DNA of 64,000 bases, from contig DEWK01000005.1 in the NCBI GenBank assembly GCA_002363615.1, positions 24,578 through 88,577 on the forward strand, in the 5' to 3' direction. A program made the translations under genes and the position numbers. How positions within the stretch are numbered: position 1 is the first letter of the stretch; every line of letters starts with the position of its first letter. The notes below the pieces were generated by a model that was given only the letters and a program-made list of their open reading frames with translations, was not told the origin of the DNA and ran no database searches. The stretch comes from Lachnospira sp. UBA3212 (GTDB lineage: Bacteria; Bacillota; Clostridia; Lachnospirales; Lachnospiraceae). Of this stretch, positions 8,600 through 16,287 are shown piece after piece.

Positions 8600-10378
8600 T
8601 TACTCTGCTGTATTAGCTTCGCCTGCTTCAGTTTCGGTGTTATAGTAGCATACTACAGAAAAACCAACTTGCTTTTCTACTGTATTACCATTTGCCACTT
8701 CTACTTCTGAAATAGCCGATGACTGAACACTTGCAAAATACTTCTTAGCGGAGTTAGATCTTAACTGCTGAAGCACCTTAGCGGCTTCTGCCTTGCTTTC
8801 AACAGTTACATTCATACTAAGTGATTCCTCTGTGGAAGTAATGTTACTAGCTTCAAAGGTCGCTGGCATTAATCTCTCAAGAAGTGCCATCGTCTCAGTT
8901 AACTTCGCATTCTGGTTTGTACTAGAATTAACGAATTTCTCGATGGATCCGGCAGCTGCTACCACTGCATCACGAGTTTCCTTCTTATCCTCATATACCT
9001 GGAGTTTGTTCTTTCTTGTTTCAAGATTATCTCTGGTATTCTGAGCAACGGAAAGTCGAATCGATCCACCAATGTAAAGACCCATAGAAAGTACAACACA
9101 TCCCACTGCAATGATGAATGGGAACATTAAGGACTCCTTCAAGTCTTTCTGTAATTCTTCAAGTGGTACGATATTCTGTGTCTTAATACCTGCTCCGATA
9201 CATGCAGCATACTCACCAAGTTTGATCTTCTTATCAAGACCATTCTCAAATGATACACCAGCAATCTTTGTCAGAGGCTTGATTTCCATACCAAGCTCGT
9301 TCGAAAGAAGCTCTGTCATACCTACAAAATCGGCACCGGCTCCAATAGCGGTAAAGCTATTGATCTCTACGTTTTCATGTCTAGACACATAGTAATCAAT
9401 TACTCGTCCAAGATTTCCAACCAAATGCTTAAATGAATTGGTAACGTCCTCACGTAAGGTACGAACCAGGTCAGTAACTACCTCGTTATCGTCAACAGGC
9501 GCTGTGTCAAAGGTGGGAGCTACAAACTGTTCTTCTGTAAGCTCGGCAATCGCATCAAGGTAATCCACCTTTTTTTCTTCTCTTTCTTCTTCTGTTTCAT
9601 TCTCGTCGTATTCGATTCTATTTAACATCTCTTCTAATACGATCTCTGTTGCATTCGCAATACCAGTATTAATTGTTCTCTGTAATACGACCTTTCTGTC
9701 CTCAAGAATTGTCACTAATGTAGAGGTAGTATCAATCTTAATAATTACATTAGTACCCTTTCCAAAGGAATTTTTAGTTGATTGGTATACTGAGTTACCC
9801 ATGTAATCAATACCACGAAGTGCAAGTCTTACAGATGTAGAGAAATCAAAATAAGACTTTGTTACATCGTTAGGTACTGCAAGGAGATTTAACCTTAACA
9901 TCTGTGCCTGTCCAGGTACTGCAGCATTCTTGCTATTCTTAGCATTCTTGGAATTAGCCTGCTTGCCTTTCTCTCCTTTGGCGCTTTGTTCTACCCTCTG
10001 ATTTACGGTTCCAAGTTTCTGATAGATCAAGTGATACTGGCTCATGTCTACTGGGAAGTATTCATTCGCATTCGCATCAATAATCTTCTGAATCTCACGA
10101 TCCTTTACCATAGGAATAGTAACTTCACGGCTCGCGATTCGGCTGGAACTAACAGTATATACAATACTTTGCGCCTGAATTCTTCTTCTTCTCAACTCCA
10201 TAGAAAGGATGTTGGTGAATGCATTGTTCCTCTTTACCAAACCGTCCGCTAAAACTCCATCAGGCGTTCTAAATGAAAAGCAGTTATAGATCTTTGGATT
10301 TGATTTTTTTTCATAATCCATCTCAACTGCATGAGTAACGCCTTGTCCAATCTCAACACTTAATACTCTTGTAGCCAT
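8600..10378 (-). CDS. pilMN: PilM-PilN fusion protein (PilMN)
   Basis: A 592-residue protein. Residues about 1-395 are a PilM actin-like ATPase (VLSVEIGQGVTHAVEM; VIIKIDTTSTLVTIL; FTAIGAGADFVGMTELLSNELG). Near 416-440 there is one transmembrane helix (FPFIIAVGCVVLSMGLYIGG). A coiled coil and PilN-like periplasm-side domain follow. PilM normally binds the cytoplasmic tail of PilN, so the fusion makes this contact covalent; C. difficile is known to have a pilMN gene. A Lys/Asn/Ser-rich low-complexity insertion (around 130-155, KGKQANSKNAKNSKNA) interrupts the PilM domain. It is the first gene of the operon and has its own promoter at 10521-10549. Confidence 0.88.
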   Translation of the reverse strand: MATRVLSVEIGQGVTHAVEMDYEKKSNPKIYNCFSFRTPDGVLADGLVKRNNAFTNILSMELRRRRIQAQSIVYTVSSSRIASREVTIPMVKDREIQKIIDANANEYFPVDMSQYHLIYQKLGTVNQRVEQSAKGEKGKQANSKNAKNSKNAAVPGQAQMLRLNLLAVPNDVTKSYFDFSTSVRLALRGIDYMGNSVYQSTKNSFGKGTNVIIKIDTTSTLVTILEDRKVVLQRTINTGIANATEIVLEEMLNRIEYDENETEEEREEKKVDYLDAIAELTEEQFVAPTFDTAPVDDNEVVTDLVRTLREDVTNSFKHLVGNLGRVIDYYVSRHENVEINSFTAIGAGADFVGMTELLSNELGMEIKPLTKIAGVSFENGLDKKIKLGEYAACIGAGIKTQNIVPLEELQKDLKESLMFPFIIAVGCVVLSMGLYIGGSIRLSVAQNTRDNLETRKNKLQVYEDKKETRDAVVAAAGSIEKFVNSSTNQNAKLTETMALLERLMPATFEASNITSTEESLSMNVTVESKAEAAKVLQQLRSNSAKKYFASVQSSAISEVEVANGNTVEKQVGFSVVCYYNTETEAGEANTAE

Positions 10379-10520
10379 CTAAATCCTCCGTTTCAGTCTG
10401 TCGAAATAACAGATTACTCATTTATTTCCAACATGATGGAGCCCCCATCAAGTGGATGCTAATGCCATCCCCACCCCCAATTATGTCAAAGCATAGGAAT
10501 GTACATATACACTTACATTG
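10379..10520 (-). promoter_or_regulatory. Long structured 5' leader of the pilMN operon
   Basis: About 135 nt separate the predicted transcription start (near 10514) from the pilMN start codon. On the minus strand it contains two clear hairpins next to each other: GGATG-GCATTAG-CATCC, and TGATGG-GGGCT-CCATCA. Neither matches the c-di-GMP-I or -II riboswitch consensus as I know it. There is no gene in 10379-10699 that I can support. Confidence 0.45.
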
Positions 10521-10549
10521 ATTATAACACAGAATATGCAATATAACAA
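10521..10549 (-). promoter_or_regulatory. Promoter of the pilMN operon
   Basis: TTGTTA-N17-TATAAT on the minus strand. It lies just after the pilD terminator, so the minor-pilin operon has its own start. Confidence 0.75.
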
Positions 10550-10595
10550 ACACAAAATGTTCAAAATTATAATCAAAGCCAAAATTAATTAAATA

Positions 10596-10642
10596 ACAAA
10601 AGAGTTGTAATGTCAACCTTTCCGCCAACAAATTACAACTCT
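10596..10642 (-). terminator. Terminator downstream of pilD
   Basis: Minus-strand stem AGAGTTGTAAT pairs perfectly with ATTACAACTCT (11 bp), followed by TTTTGTTATTT. The loop is about 20 nt and may hold a further small stem. Confidence 0.8.
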
Positions 10643-10699
10643 AATTTAAAATTCGTTTCTTTCATTTATGTTTGATTTGCGAAGCCGTCTAAGGCCTAT

Positions 10700-11590
10700 T
10701 TATGATGCCGAAAACATAGAAAGATACCAATTCACAATTATGTTTCCATAAAGGCTTGCTAGTGCAATCCCCAAAGAAAGATAAGGTCCCATGGCAAGGA
10801 CATGTTCCGCCTTACTTACCTTCATTCGGATCAAATGAATGATGGAACCAACAATACATCCAATCACAAATGCCAGGATAATATTCTTCCAGCCAAGGAA
10901 CAAGCCGGCTGCAGCCATAAGTTTAATGTCTCCACCACCAATCGCTCTTCCCTTGCTTATTGCATAAATGATATAAAGTATCAAACTCACAGCAAAAAAG
11001 CCAATGAAATAAAGAGGAAGAAAGTGTTTTAAAGTATCTGCCACACCGTTTCCTGCAATTCGAATATTGTGTAATATTACCGCTGCCCCGTGAATTACGG
11101 CAATCACTGTAATAAACACATTAAATCCAAAAGGAATCTCAAAAGTTCTCCAGTCAATCACAGTTAAACCAAGTAGTGCTGTAAGTAAGGCACAAATACT
11201 TGCAGCAATGATTACACTATACCAATCATAATGAAGGGTCATTTTACCATCTAAATCATATTCCACCTCTGTTATAAAAGGAACCTGATCAATGATGTAA
11301 AATTTCAAATAAACCCCCAAATAGAAAAGTCCATTCAATCCTTCAATAATGGGGTATTGTTTGCTAATCTTATTTTTGCAAACCCTACACTTTCCTCCAA
11401 GAAAAATCCAACTGAATAAAGGTACTAAATCATACCAACGAAGCTGGTATCCGCATGACATACAGTGAGATCTCTTATTCACACTTTCGTGTTTTGGTAC
11501 CCGGAAAATAACCACATTTAAAAAACTACCAAAAATTGTTCCTAAAACAAAAACCAACACTCCAAATACTAGCTTAGCTGCAATATCCAT
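10700..11590 (-). CDS. pilD: Type IV prepilin peptidase / N-methyltransferase
   Basis: A 296-residue polytopic membrane aspartyl protease that cleaves prepilin leaders after Gly and methylates the new N-terminus. Seen: an N-terminal TM helix; the cytosolic zinc loop with two CxxC pairs (CMSCGYQLRWYDLVPLFSW and CRVC); the first catalytic Asp in GLTVIDWRTFEIP; the second in AIGGGDIKLMAAAGL; and about eight TM segments. Length is slightly above the usual 250-290. It follows the second pilin gene by 69 nt and probably shares its promoter. It would process all six prepilin-like proteins in this cluster. Confidence 0.93.
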   Translation of the reverse strand: MDIAAKLVFGVLVFVLGTIFGSFLNVVIFRVPKHESVNKRSHCMSCGYQLRWYDLVPLFSWIFLGGKCRVCKNKISKQYPIIEGLNGLFYLGVYLKFYIIDQVPFITEVEYDLDGKMTLHYDWYSVIIAASICALLTALLGLTVIDWRTFEIPFGFNVFITVIAVIHGAAVILHNIRIAGNGVADTLKHFLPLYFIGFFAVSLILYIIYAISKGRAIGGGDIKLMAAAGLFLGWKNIILAFVIGCIVGSIIHLIRMKVSKAEHVLAMGPYLSLGIALASLYGNIIVNWYLSMFSAS

Positions 11591-11659
11591 CTTATCTTTC
11601 GCCCTTTCTTTTTTCTATACTCTACCTTAATTCTGCCCAAAGGTCAAGAAAGAAGGACA

Positions 11660-12100
11660 CTAGTAGCGAAAATTAATCGCTGCTGATTTTTGATCCTTAT
11701 AGTATTCTGTCTGGGTTACAATAATAGCATCCGCCGGTGTATTTAAAGTAGCTACCAGGGTAATGGTTTTATTTTTATACTTTTTTGATTGCAAGTCTAC
11801 CTTTCCAACAGTTTCTCTTACCTCTTCCTGTAACCTGTTATAGTCACAGAAAATTTCTTCTCCATCCTTCACCATAACATCCACAGATCCTTTTTCCTTT
11901 ATATAATCCATGATCTCCTCATCTGAACCAGCATTGATCATAGCTCTTGCCACCTCAGAGAAAGACTTGTTATCGGAAGAAATCCTGCTTTTTTCTACAT
12001 ACTTTAAATATACAGGGGTTAACACACCTACCAAGACCGCCATAATAGCCGCTACCACAATCACTTCCACTAAGGAGAAGCCTTTTTGAGATCCATTCAT
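11660..12100 (-). CDS. Type IV pilin, second PilA-like paralogue
   Basis: A 146-residue pilin. I choose the ATG at 12100 (MNGSQKGFSLVEV) over the upstream start at 12130 because GAGGAGG lies the right distance before it and the leader is then the usual short form. Cleavage after QKG gives FSLVEVIVVAAIMAVLVGVL with Glu5. It is closely similar to PilA at the N-terminus (YVEKSR, SDN) and at the C-terminus (YYKDQKS) but diverges in the centre and carries one Cys in the soluble domain. It has its own promoter with an overlapping palindrome and is followed by pilD. Confidence 0.88.
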   Translation of the reverse strand: MNGSQKGFSLVEVIVVAAIMAVLVGVLTPVYLKYVEKSRISSDNKSFSEVARAMINAGSDEEIMDYIKEKGSVDVMVKDGEEIFCDYNRLQEEVRETVGKVDLQSKKYKNKTITLVATLNTPADAIIVTQTEYYKDQKSAAINFRY

Positions 12101-12140
12101 TCTTTTTCCTCCTCTTCTATTTCCTGACATTTATCAGGAT

Positions 12141-12162
12141 AAATATGACAAATGTCATATTT
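12141..12162. promoter_or_regulatory. Operator-like palindrome at the second-pilin promoter
   Basis: A perfect inverted repeat with 10-bp arms (AAATATGACA and TGTCATATTT) and a 2-nt centre. It begins immediately after the -10 box and so covers the predicted transcription start. A degenerate copy, TGACATTTATCA, lies at 12125-12136. The position is that of a classical repressor operator. The core TGACA-N2-TGTCA recurs at 12784 and 12955. Confidence 0.75.
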
Positions 12163-12190
12163 ATTATACATGATAGGGTATATTTGTCAA
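12163..12190 (-). promoter_or_regulatory. Promoter of the second pilin-pilD unit
   Basis: TTGACA-N16-TATAAT on the minus strand, both boxes matching consensus exactly. The predicted start lies inside the adjacent palindrome. Confidence 0.85.
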
Positions 12191-12191
12191 T

Positions 12192-12219
12192 AAAAAAAAG
12201 GACCATGTTTCCATGGTCC
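12192..12219 (-). terminator. Terminator downstream of pilA
   Basis: Stem GGACCATG/CATGGTCC (8 bp, tetraloop GAAA on the minus strand) followed by eight T. It limits read-through from the highly expressed major pilin gene into the second pilin. Confidence 0.93.
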
Positions 12220-12255
12220 CTTGTTCACTGAATATAGGGTTCAGTTCTTTACATT

Positions 12256-12699
12256 TTACTGATAAGTATAAGTTGTAGCAGTAGACTTCTGATCCTTATA
12301 GTAAGTATCCTGAGTAATGCTAACCTTACCATCAGATGTTCCAGGAGTAACAGTGAAAACGACATCCTGCTTCTTGTAAACCTTAGACTTAAATGTAACA
12401 GCATCACCAACAGTATCCTTAACTTCTGCTAAAAGCTTGCTTGAAGTAGAGGTAAGAGCTGCACCAGCCTTATCTACTGTAAGAGTTGTGTTAGAAGAAA
12501 TATCAGCATAAACATCCTCTTCAGCAACTGCTGTCTTAATAGCTGAAGCAACCTCAGCTAAAGCACTGTTATCAGTTGAAACTCTTGACTTCTCAACATA
12601 TCTTAAATATGCTGGAGCAAGTACACCTACTAAAACTGCCATAATAGCAATAACTACGATTAACTCTACAAGTGAGAAACCTTCATTGTTCTTCTTCAT
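12256..12699 (-). CDS. pilA: Major type IV pilin
   Basis: A 147-residue prepilin. The six-residue leader MKKNNEG precedes FSLVELIVVIAIMAVLVGVLAPAYLRYVEKSR, a textbook pilin N-terminus with Glu5 and a type IVa-style short leader. The soluble domain (about 110 residues) has no Cys pair and so lacks the disulfide D-region of Gram-negative pilins, as in other clostridial pilins. It has a private promoter and strong terminator, as expected for a monocistronic major subunit. AAGGAG-type ribosome binding site upstream. Confidence 0.92.
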   Translation of the reverse strand: MKKNNEGFSLVELIVVIAIMAVLVGVLAPAYLRYVEKSRVSTDNSALAEVASAIKTAVAEEDVYADISSNTTLTVDKAGAALTSTSSKLLAEVKDTVGDAVTFKSKVYKKQDVVFTVTPGTSDGKVSITQDTYYKDQKSTATTYTYQ

Positions 12700-12783
12700 T
12701 TCTTAATTCTCCTTTTCTCTAAAAATTTAAACTATCAAACCCTCCGGGCCCTATATCCGGATTTGATTTGCACTGCTTGGAAG

Positions 12784-12795
12784 TGACATTTGTCA
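12784..12795. promoter_or_regulatory. Operator-like palindrome downstream of the pilA promoter
   Basis: TGACATTTGTCA, with arms extendable to AAGTGACA/TGTCATTT (one mismatch). It starts about 14 nt after the -10 box, inside the early transcribed region of pilA. Confidence 0.7.
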
Positions 12796-12809
12796 TTTCC
12801 TATGTCTGT

Positions 12810-12838
12810 ATTATGCTACTTTTTCATGAATTCGTCAA
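12810..12838 (-). promoter_or_regulatory. Promoter of pilA
   Basis: TTGACG-N17-CATAAT on the minus strand, one mismatch in each box. The leader to the pilA start codon is about 100 nt. Confidence 0.78.
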
Positions 12839-12953
12839 GGCTTTTTTCATATTATTTTCAAGAAACTTTGAGTTTGTGTTTTGTAACTGATTTTCTTTTT
12901 GTTTTAGTTTTCTTTTGGAAACCCATTTTTCTTATAAGGCTACTCCCCTGTTT

Positions 12954-12967
12954 ATGACAATTGTCAT
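12954..12967. promoter_or_regulatory. Third copy of the pilin palindrome
   Basis: ATGACAATTGTCAT, a perfect 14-nt palindrome. It lies in the LtaS-like/pilA intergenic region about 120 nt upstream of the pilA -35 box, the position of a distal operator. The remainder of 12700-12980 shows only the pilA promoter and leader. Confidence 0.68.
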
Positions 12968-12980
12968 TCTCTTTCTTTCA

Positions 12981-14879
12981 TCATTCGTCTTGTACCTGGG
13001 AAATATCCCACAGATCCGCACAAACTTGACTTCCGTGTAAGGTCGCATAGGAAATCACACTCAAGTCATTGACCAGTTGGCTCTGACTTTCCGTATAGCT
13101 TGTAATAAGCTGATTCTCTTGGCTTATTTGATAATACCTGCTAAGTGCCTTGATATCTCCCTTCACGTATTTACTAATCATTGACATCTTAGACCCCGGA
13201 AGACCGGCATAATCCAAAAGTTTTGCCTGAAGATAAGCAATATTTTCTCCCGAAAAATCCTCTAACTCTTCTCCTTCTTCAAAATTCTTCCAAAGAAGGA
13301 CAGGAGTGGTATAGCTTTTTTCCAGTTCTTTTAGTTCTTTGGAGTCCGCATCAATACCAAAGAGCTCATTCTCACTTTGCGTGAAACTTGGAGAATGGTC
13401 CCCAAACATTAAGATCACCGTTGGTTCCTCTTGTGTTTTAAAGTAGTCCACCAAGCTTTCATAGGCCTTGGTTGCCTGATAAATTCCATTGATATAGTGC
13501 TTTAACCTTTGGCTTACCTCCTTCCCGGTTTGCGTATTTTTCACATCAATCTCATAGTTATAATCCTTATCCAGAGGATTCTCATAATCCATAAAGAAAT
13601 TGTGATTTGCCATGGAAACCGAAAAAATAAAGGAAGGTTGGTCTTTTTTATTTTCTTCATATTCATAGATAATTTGTTTTGCCAGAGAATCATCCGAGAT
13701 AAAACGGTCAAAGTAATCCCGGTATTTCATATCTTCATCAAATACCATCTTATCAAACCCCAACACTTCATAGGCAGCCTTTCGATTATAAAAATCCCCA
13801 TAGTATGGATGAATCCCCACCGTTTTATAATCCATGGAATGAAAATATGAAACCAAGGAAGGAAAGGAATCATAACTAGAAATTAAATCCCACTGGTCTA
13901 CCATACTTGCAGACAAGGTGGAATTGATTCCCGTTAGGATTTCACACTCCGATGATACCGTTCCTCCCCCATATACATTAGAACTTACAAAGCCAGATAC
14001 ACATTCCTCTTCTAAGGTGTGGTAAGGCTCCATAGGATCTTTGGAGTAGGTCAGGGTTCCTTCCTTAATATGATCCAAATTCCACCAGGCCTCACTCATG
14101 ATTACAATTACATTGGGAGTCTGACCAGTCACCTGGCCTACCTCTCCCTTTGCTTTCTCCCTTAATCTTCTGTAGCTTTCCCTTACCCCATCTTCATTAT
14201 AATTTTGTGAGGAATCCTCTAAGAAACGATAAATTACATATTGTTTACTTTCGCTTATATTTACATTCACATTATAGCATTCCGTCTTTAATCGAGATTT
14301 ATTGACATAGTTTACATAGAAATAGGTAAACAAGATACAAGAAAGGCCTACCACCAGCCGAATCGGGATCTGTATCTTTTTCTTTATGGACTTTTTATAG
14401 TCTTTACATTCTCTTTCTAAGAAAAACACAAGAAGAAGTGATAAAATAAGATAGATTCCCCAAGGAATCAGTTCCGGAACCGGATCAATCTTTAGGTAGC
14501 TTTTTACCATTCCACCAGCGCCATTTAATGCTAACTCCTTATAATTGATTAGTTCAGACCGGTAGGAAAGTTTTATCCTAGAGGCAAACATCAGGATACT
14601 GCCTAATAAATTTACAAGAATCGTACTTATTACAGCCTGATGAAAAATTGCAAATAGAAAGACAAAAAGAACAAATAAGATTACTTTTCCAAAGAGCATC
14701 AGTTCAATCGATCCATATACACTATGATCCACATAAAATTGAGGGTATGAGCTTCCTTCCTGAAGCACATAGTACTCCATAATTACCGCCAACTGATCTG
14801 CAAAAATCGCAAACATGAAAAGGACCAAAAAATAATACCCTTTCTTTAATTGCTCATTCGTTTTATTTTTATCTAACAT
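12981..14879 (-). CDS. LtaS-family polyglycerolphosphate-type (sulfatase-fold) transferase
   Basis: A 632-residue protein. I choose ATG at 14879 (MLDKNK): the longer form would start with GTG at 14888, and AGGTG sits at proper distance before the ATG. Residues 1-205 hold about five TM helices. The extracellular domain has NVIVIMSEAWWNL, then GGGTVSSECEILTG containing the likely nucleophile Thr, GIHPYYGDFYNR, SMANHNFF and MFGDHSPSF (metal ligands). Family members polymerise glycerol-phosphate or transfer phospho-groups to envelope glycans. It sits between pilC and pilA on the same strand. Possible roles are lipoteichoic acid synthesis or decoration of a surface polymer or pilin. Confidence 0.82.
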   Translation of the reverse strand: MLDKNKTNEQLKKGYYFLVLFMFAIFADQLAVIMEYYVLQEGSSYPQFYVDHSVYGSIELMLFGKVILFVLFVFLFAIFHQAVISTILVNLLGSILMFASRIKLSYRSELINYKELALNGAGGMVKSYLKIDPVPELIPWGIYLILSLLLVFFLERECKDYKKSIKKKIQIPIRLVVGLSCILFTYFYVNYVNKSRLKTECYNVNVNISESKQYVIYRFLEDSSQNYNEDGVRESYRRLREKAKGEVGQVTGQTPNVIVIMSEAWWNLDHIKEGTLTYSKDPMEPYHTLEEECVSGFVSSNVYGGGTVSSECEILTGINSTLSASMVDQWDLISSYDSFPSLVSYFHSMDYKTVGIHPYYGDFYNRKAAYEVLGFDKMVFDEDMKYRDYFDRFISDDSLAKQIIYEYEENKKDQPSFIFSVSMANHNFFMDYENPLDKDYNYEIDVKNTQTGKEVSQRLKHYINGIYQATKAYESLVDYFKTQEEPTVILMFGDHSPSFTQSENELFGIDADSKELKELEKSYTTPVLLWKNFEEGEELEDFSGENIAYLQAKLLDYAGLPGSKMSMISKYVKGDIKALSRYYQISQENQLITSYTESQSQLVNDLSVISYATLHGSQVCADLWDISQVQDE

Positions 14880-15009
14880 ACCAATCACCTAGTTTCCTTT
14901 CTTTTCTCCACAACAGTCTTATTTTATCTTTTTCTCAATAGGATTACAAGTCCAGGATCAAATAAATATGGCTTCAATTGAACTCCTTCCCCTATGCAAT
15001 TCCAGCGTC

Positions 15010-15036
15010 AAAAAAAGAGGACCTCTCGGTCCTCTT
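15010..15036 (-). terminator. Terminator of the pilB-pilT-pilC operon
   Basis: Minus-strand AAGAGGACC/GGTCCTCTT, 9-bp stem with a GAGA loop, followed by TTTTT. It ends the motor operon before the LtaS-like gene. Confidence 0.9.
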
Positions 15037-15054
15037 CTTATCTTTCTTATAAGA

Positions 15055-16269
15055 TTAAATATTATCCAATCCATTGTAAAGACTAAGCATAGGCATCATA
15101 ACCGCGCCAATCAGTACACCTACAATCAAAGCAAGTACCAGGATGATTACAGGCTCCATGGCTGTAAGTAAGGCCTGGGTAGCAACCTCTACCTCTTCAT
15201 CATAGTAATCTGCCATCTTGTTTAACATCTCTTCCAACTTACCGGTTTCCTCACCAATCTTAGCCATGTGAGTAACCATGTCAGGGAATAAACCGGAAGC
15301 TCGAAGTGGTACAGAAAGCGGAGTACCCTTCATAATCTCATCCCTTGTAGTCATTAATGCATCACGGAACAGCACGTTAGACATGGTGTTTGAAGTAATC
15401 TCAAGAGCATCCGGCATACCTACACCAGCTGCAGTTAAGGTACTCATCGTACGTGCAAATCTAGAAGCATTCGACTTCTCAACAAAGTTACGAATAGCAG
15501 GAATCTTAAGAGCTAAGCCGCCTAAGAAATATTTACCAAACTCTGAACGTTTAAAAGCGGTAAATCCAATATAAACTGCAGCAACAATCACTAAGATTAA
15601 TACTACATGATGTTGCATCCAGTCAGAAGCCCCCATAACCATTAAGGTTAACTTTGGCATCTCAATATCCATATCAGCAAACATGCTCATAAAGGTTGGT
15701 ACAACCGAAGTTAACATAACAATAACTACCGCAATTGCTACGATTACTACGATGATTGGATAAACCATAGCCTTCTTAACCATGCCGGCCAACTTCGCAT
15801 CTTTTTCAAACTGCTGAGCCATTCTACCTAAAGCGACTTCCAAAGAACCAGAAGCCTCACCGGCCTCTACCATGGAGATTAACATAGGAGGGAAAATATC
15901 TTTTCTCTTCTTCATAGCAACTCCAAAAGAATCACCCTGTTCAATGCTCTCTTTACATTCTATGAGAGCTTCCTTCATATACCTATTCTCCGTCTGCTCT
16001 GAAAGCATATCTAAGGTATCTACAACAGGAATACCGGCATTCAACATAGATACTGCCTGGTTACAAAATACAGACAAATCTCTAGTGGCTACTTTCTTAC
16101 CAAAGTGAATGTCAATATCACCATTCAAACCTGTCATAGAGGTAATCTTTAAAGGAGTAAGTTTCAACGCACGTACGGCTGCCTTAGCATCCTTCTCATC
16201 ATCAGCATCTATAACACCTTGATTCTTTTTACCATAAGCATCAAGGGCAACATATTTAAATTGTGCCAT
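15055..16269 (-). CDS. pilC: Type IV pilus inner-membrane platform protein
   Basis: A 404-residue GspF/PilC family protein with two homologous cytoplasmic helical domains (RDLSVFCNQAVSMLNAGIPVVDTL and ASRFARTMSTLTAAGVGMPDALEIT). Membrane segments lie near residues 170-195 (YPIIVVIVAIAVVIVMLTSVVP), 222-243 and 372-395, with a C-terminus ending LYNGLDNI. PEAGEASG-like (VEAGEASGSLE) and IGEETGKLEEML motifs are present in each repeat. It transmits ATPase motion to pilin insertion. Ordered after pilB and pilT. Confidence 0.95.
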   Translation of the reverse strand: MAQFKYVALDAYGKKNQGVIDADDEKDAKAAVRALKLTPLKITSMTGLNGDIDIHFGKKVATRDLSVFCNQAVSMLNAGIPVVDTLDMLSEQTENRYMKEALIECKESIEQGDSFGVAMKKRKDIFPPMLISMVEAGEASGSLEVALGRMAQQFEKDAKLAGMVKKAMVYPIIVVIVAIAVVIVMLTSVVPTFMSMFADMDIEMPKLTLMVMGASDWMQHHVVLILVIVAAVYIGFTAFKRSEFGKYFLGGLALKIPAIRNFVEKSNASRFARTMSTLTAAGVGMPDALEITSNTMSNVLFRDALMTTRDEIMKGTPLSVPLRASGLFPDMVTHMAKIGEETGKLEEMLNKMADYYDEEVEVATQALLTAMEPVIILVLALIVGVLIGAVMMPMLSLYNGLDNI

Positions 16270-16287
16270 GTTTTTCCTCCTTTACTA

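Noticed and set aside
10379..10520. c-di-GMP riboswitch upstream of the pilus operon
   Set aside because: The location is suggestive, but neither the class I (GEMM) nor class II consensus elements are present as far as I can read them.
10422..10631. A 69-codon frame between pilD and pilMN
   Set aside because: It overlaps the pilD terminator and the pilMN promoter, has no ribosome binding site and an unlikely composition.
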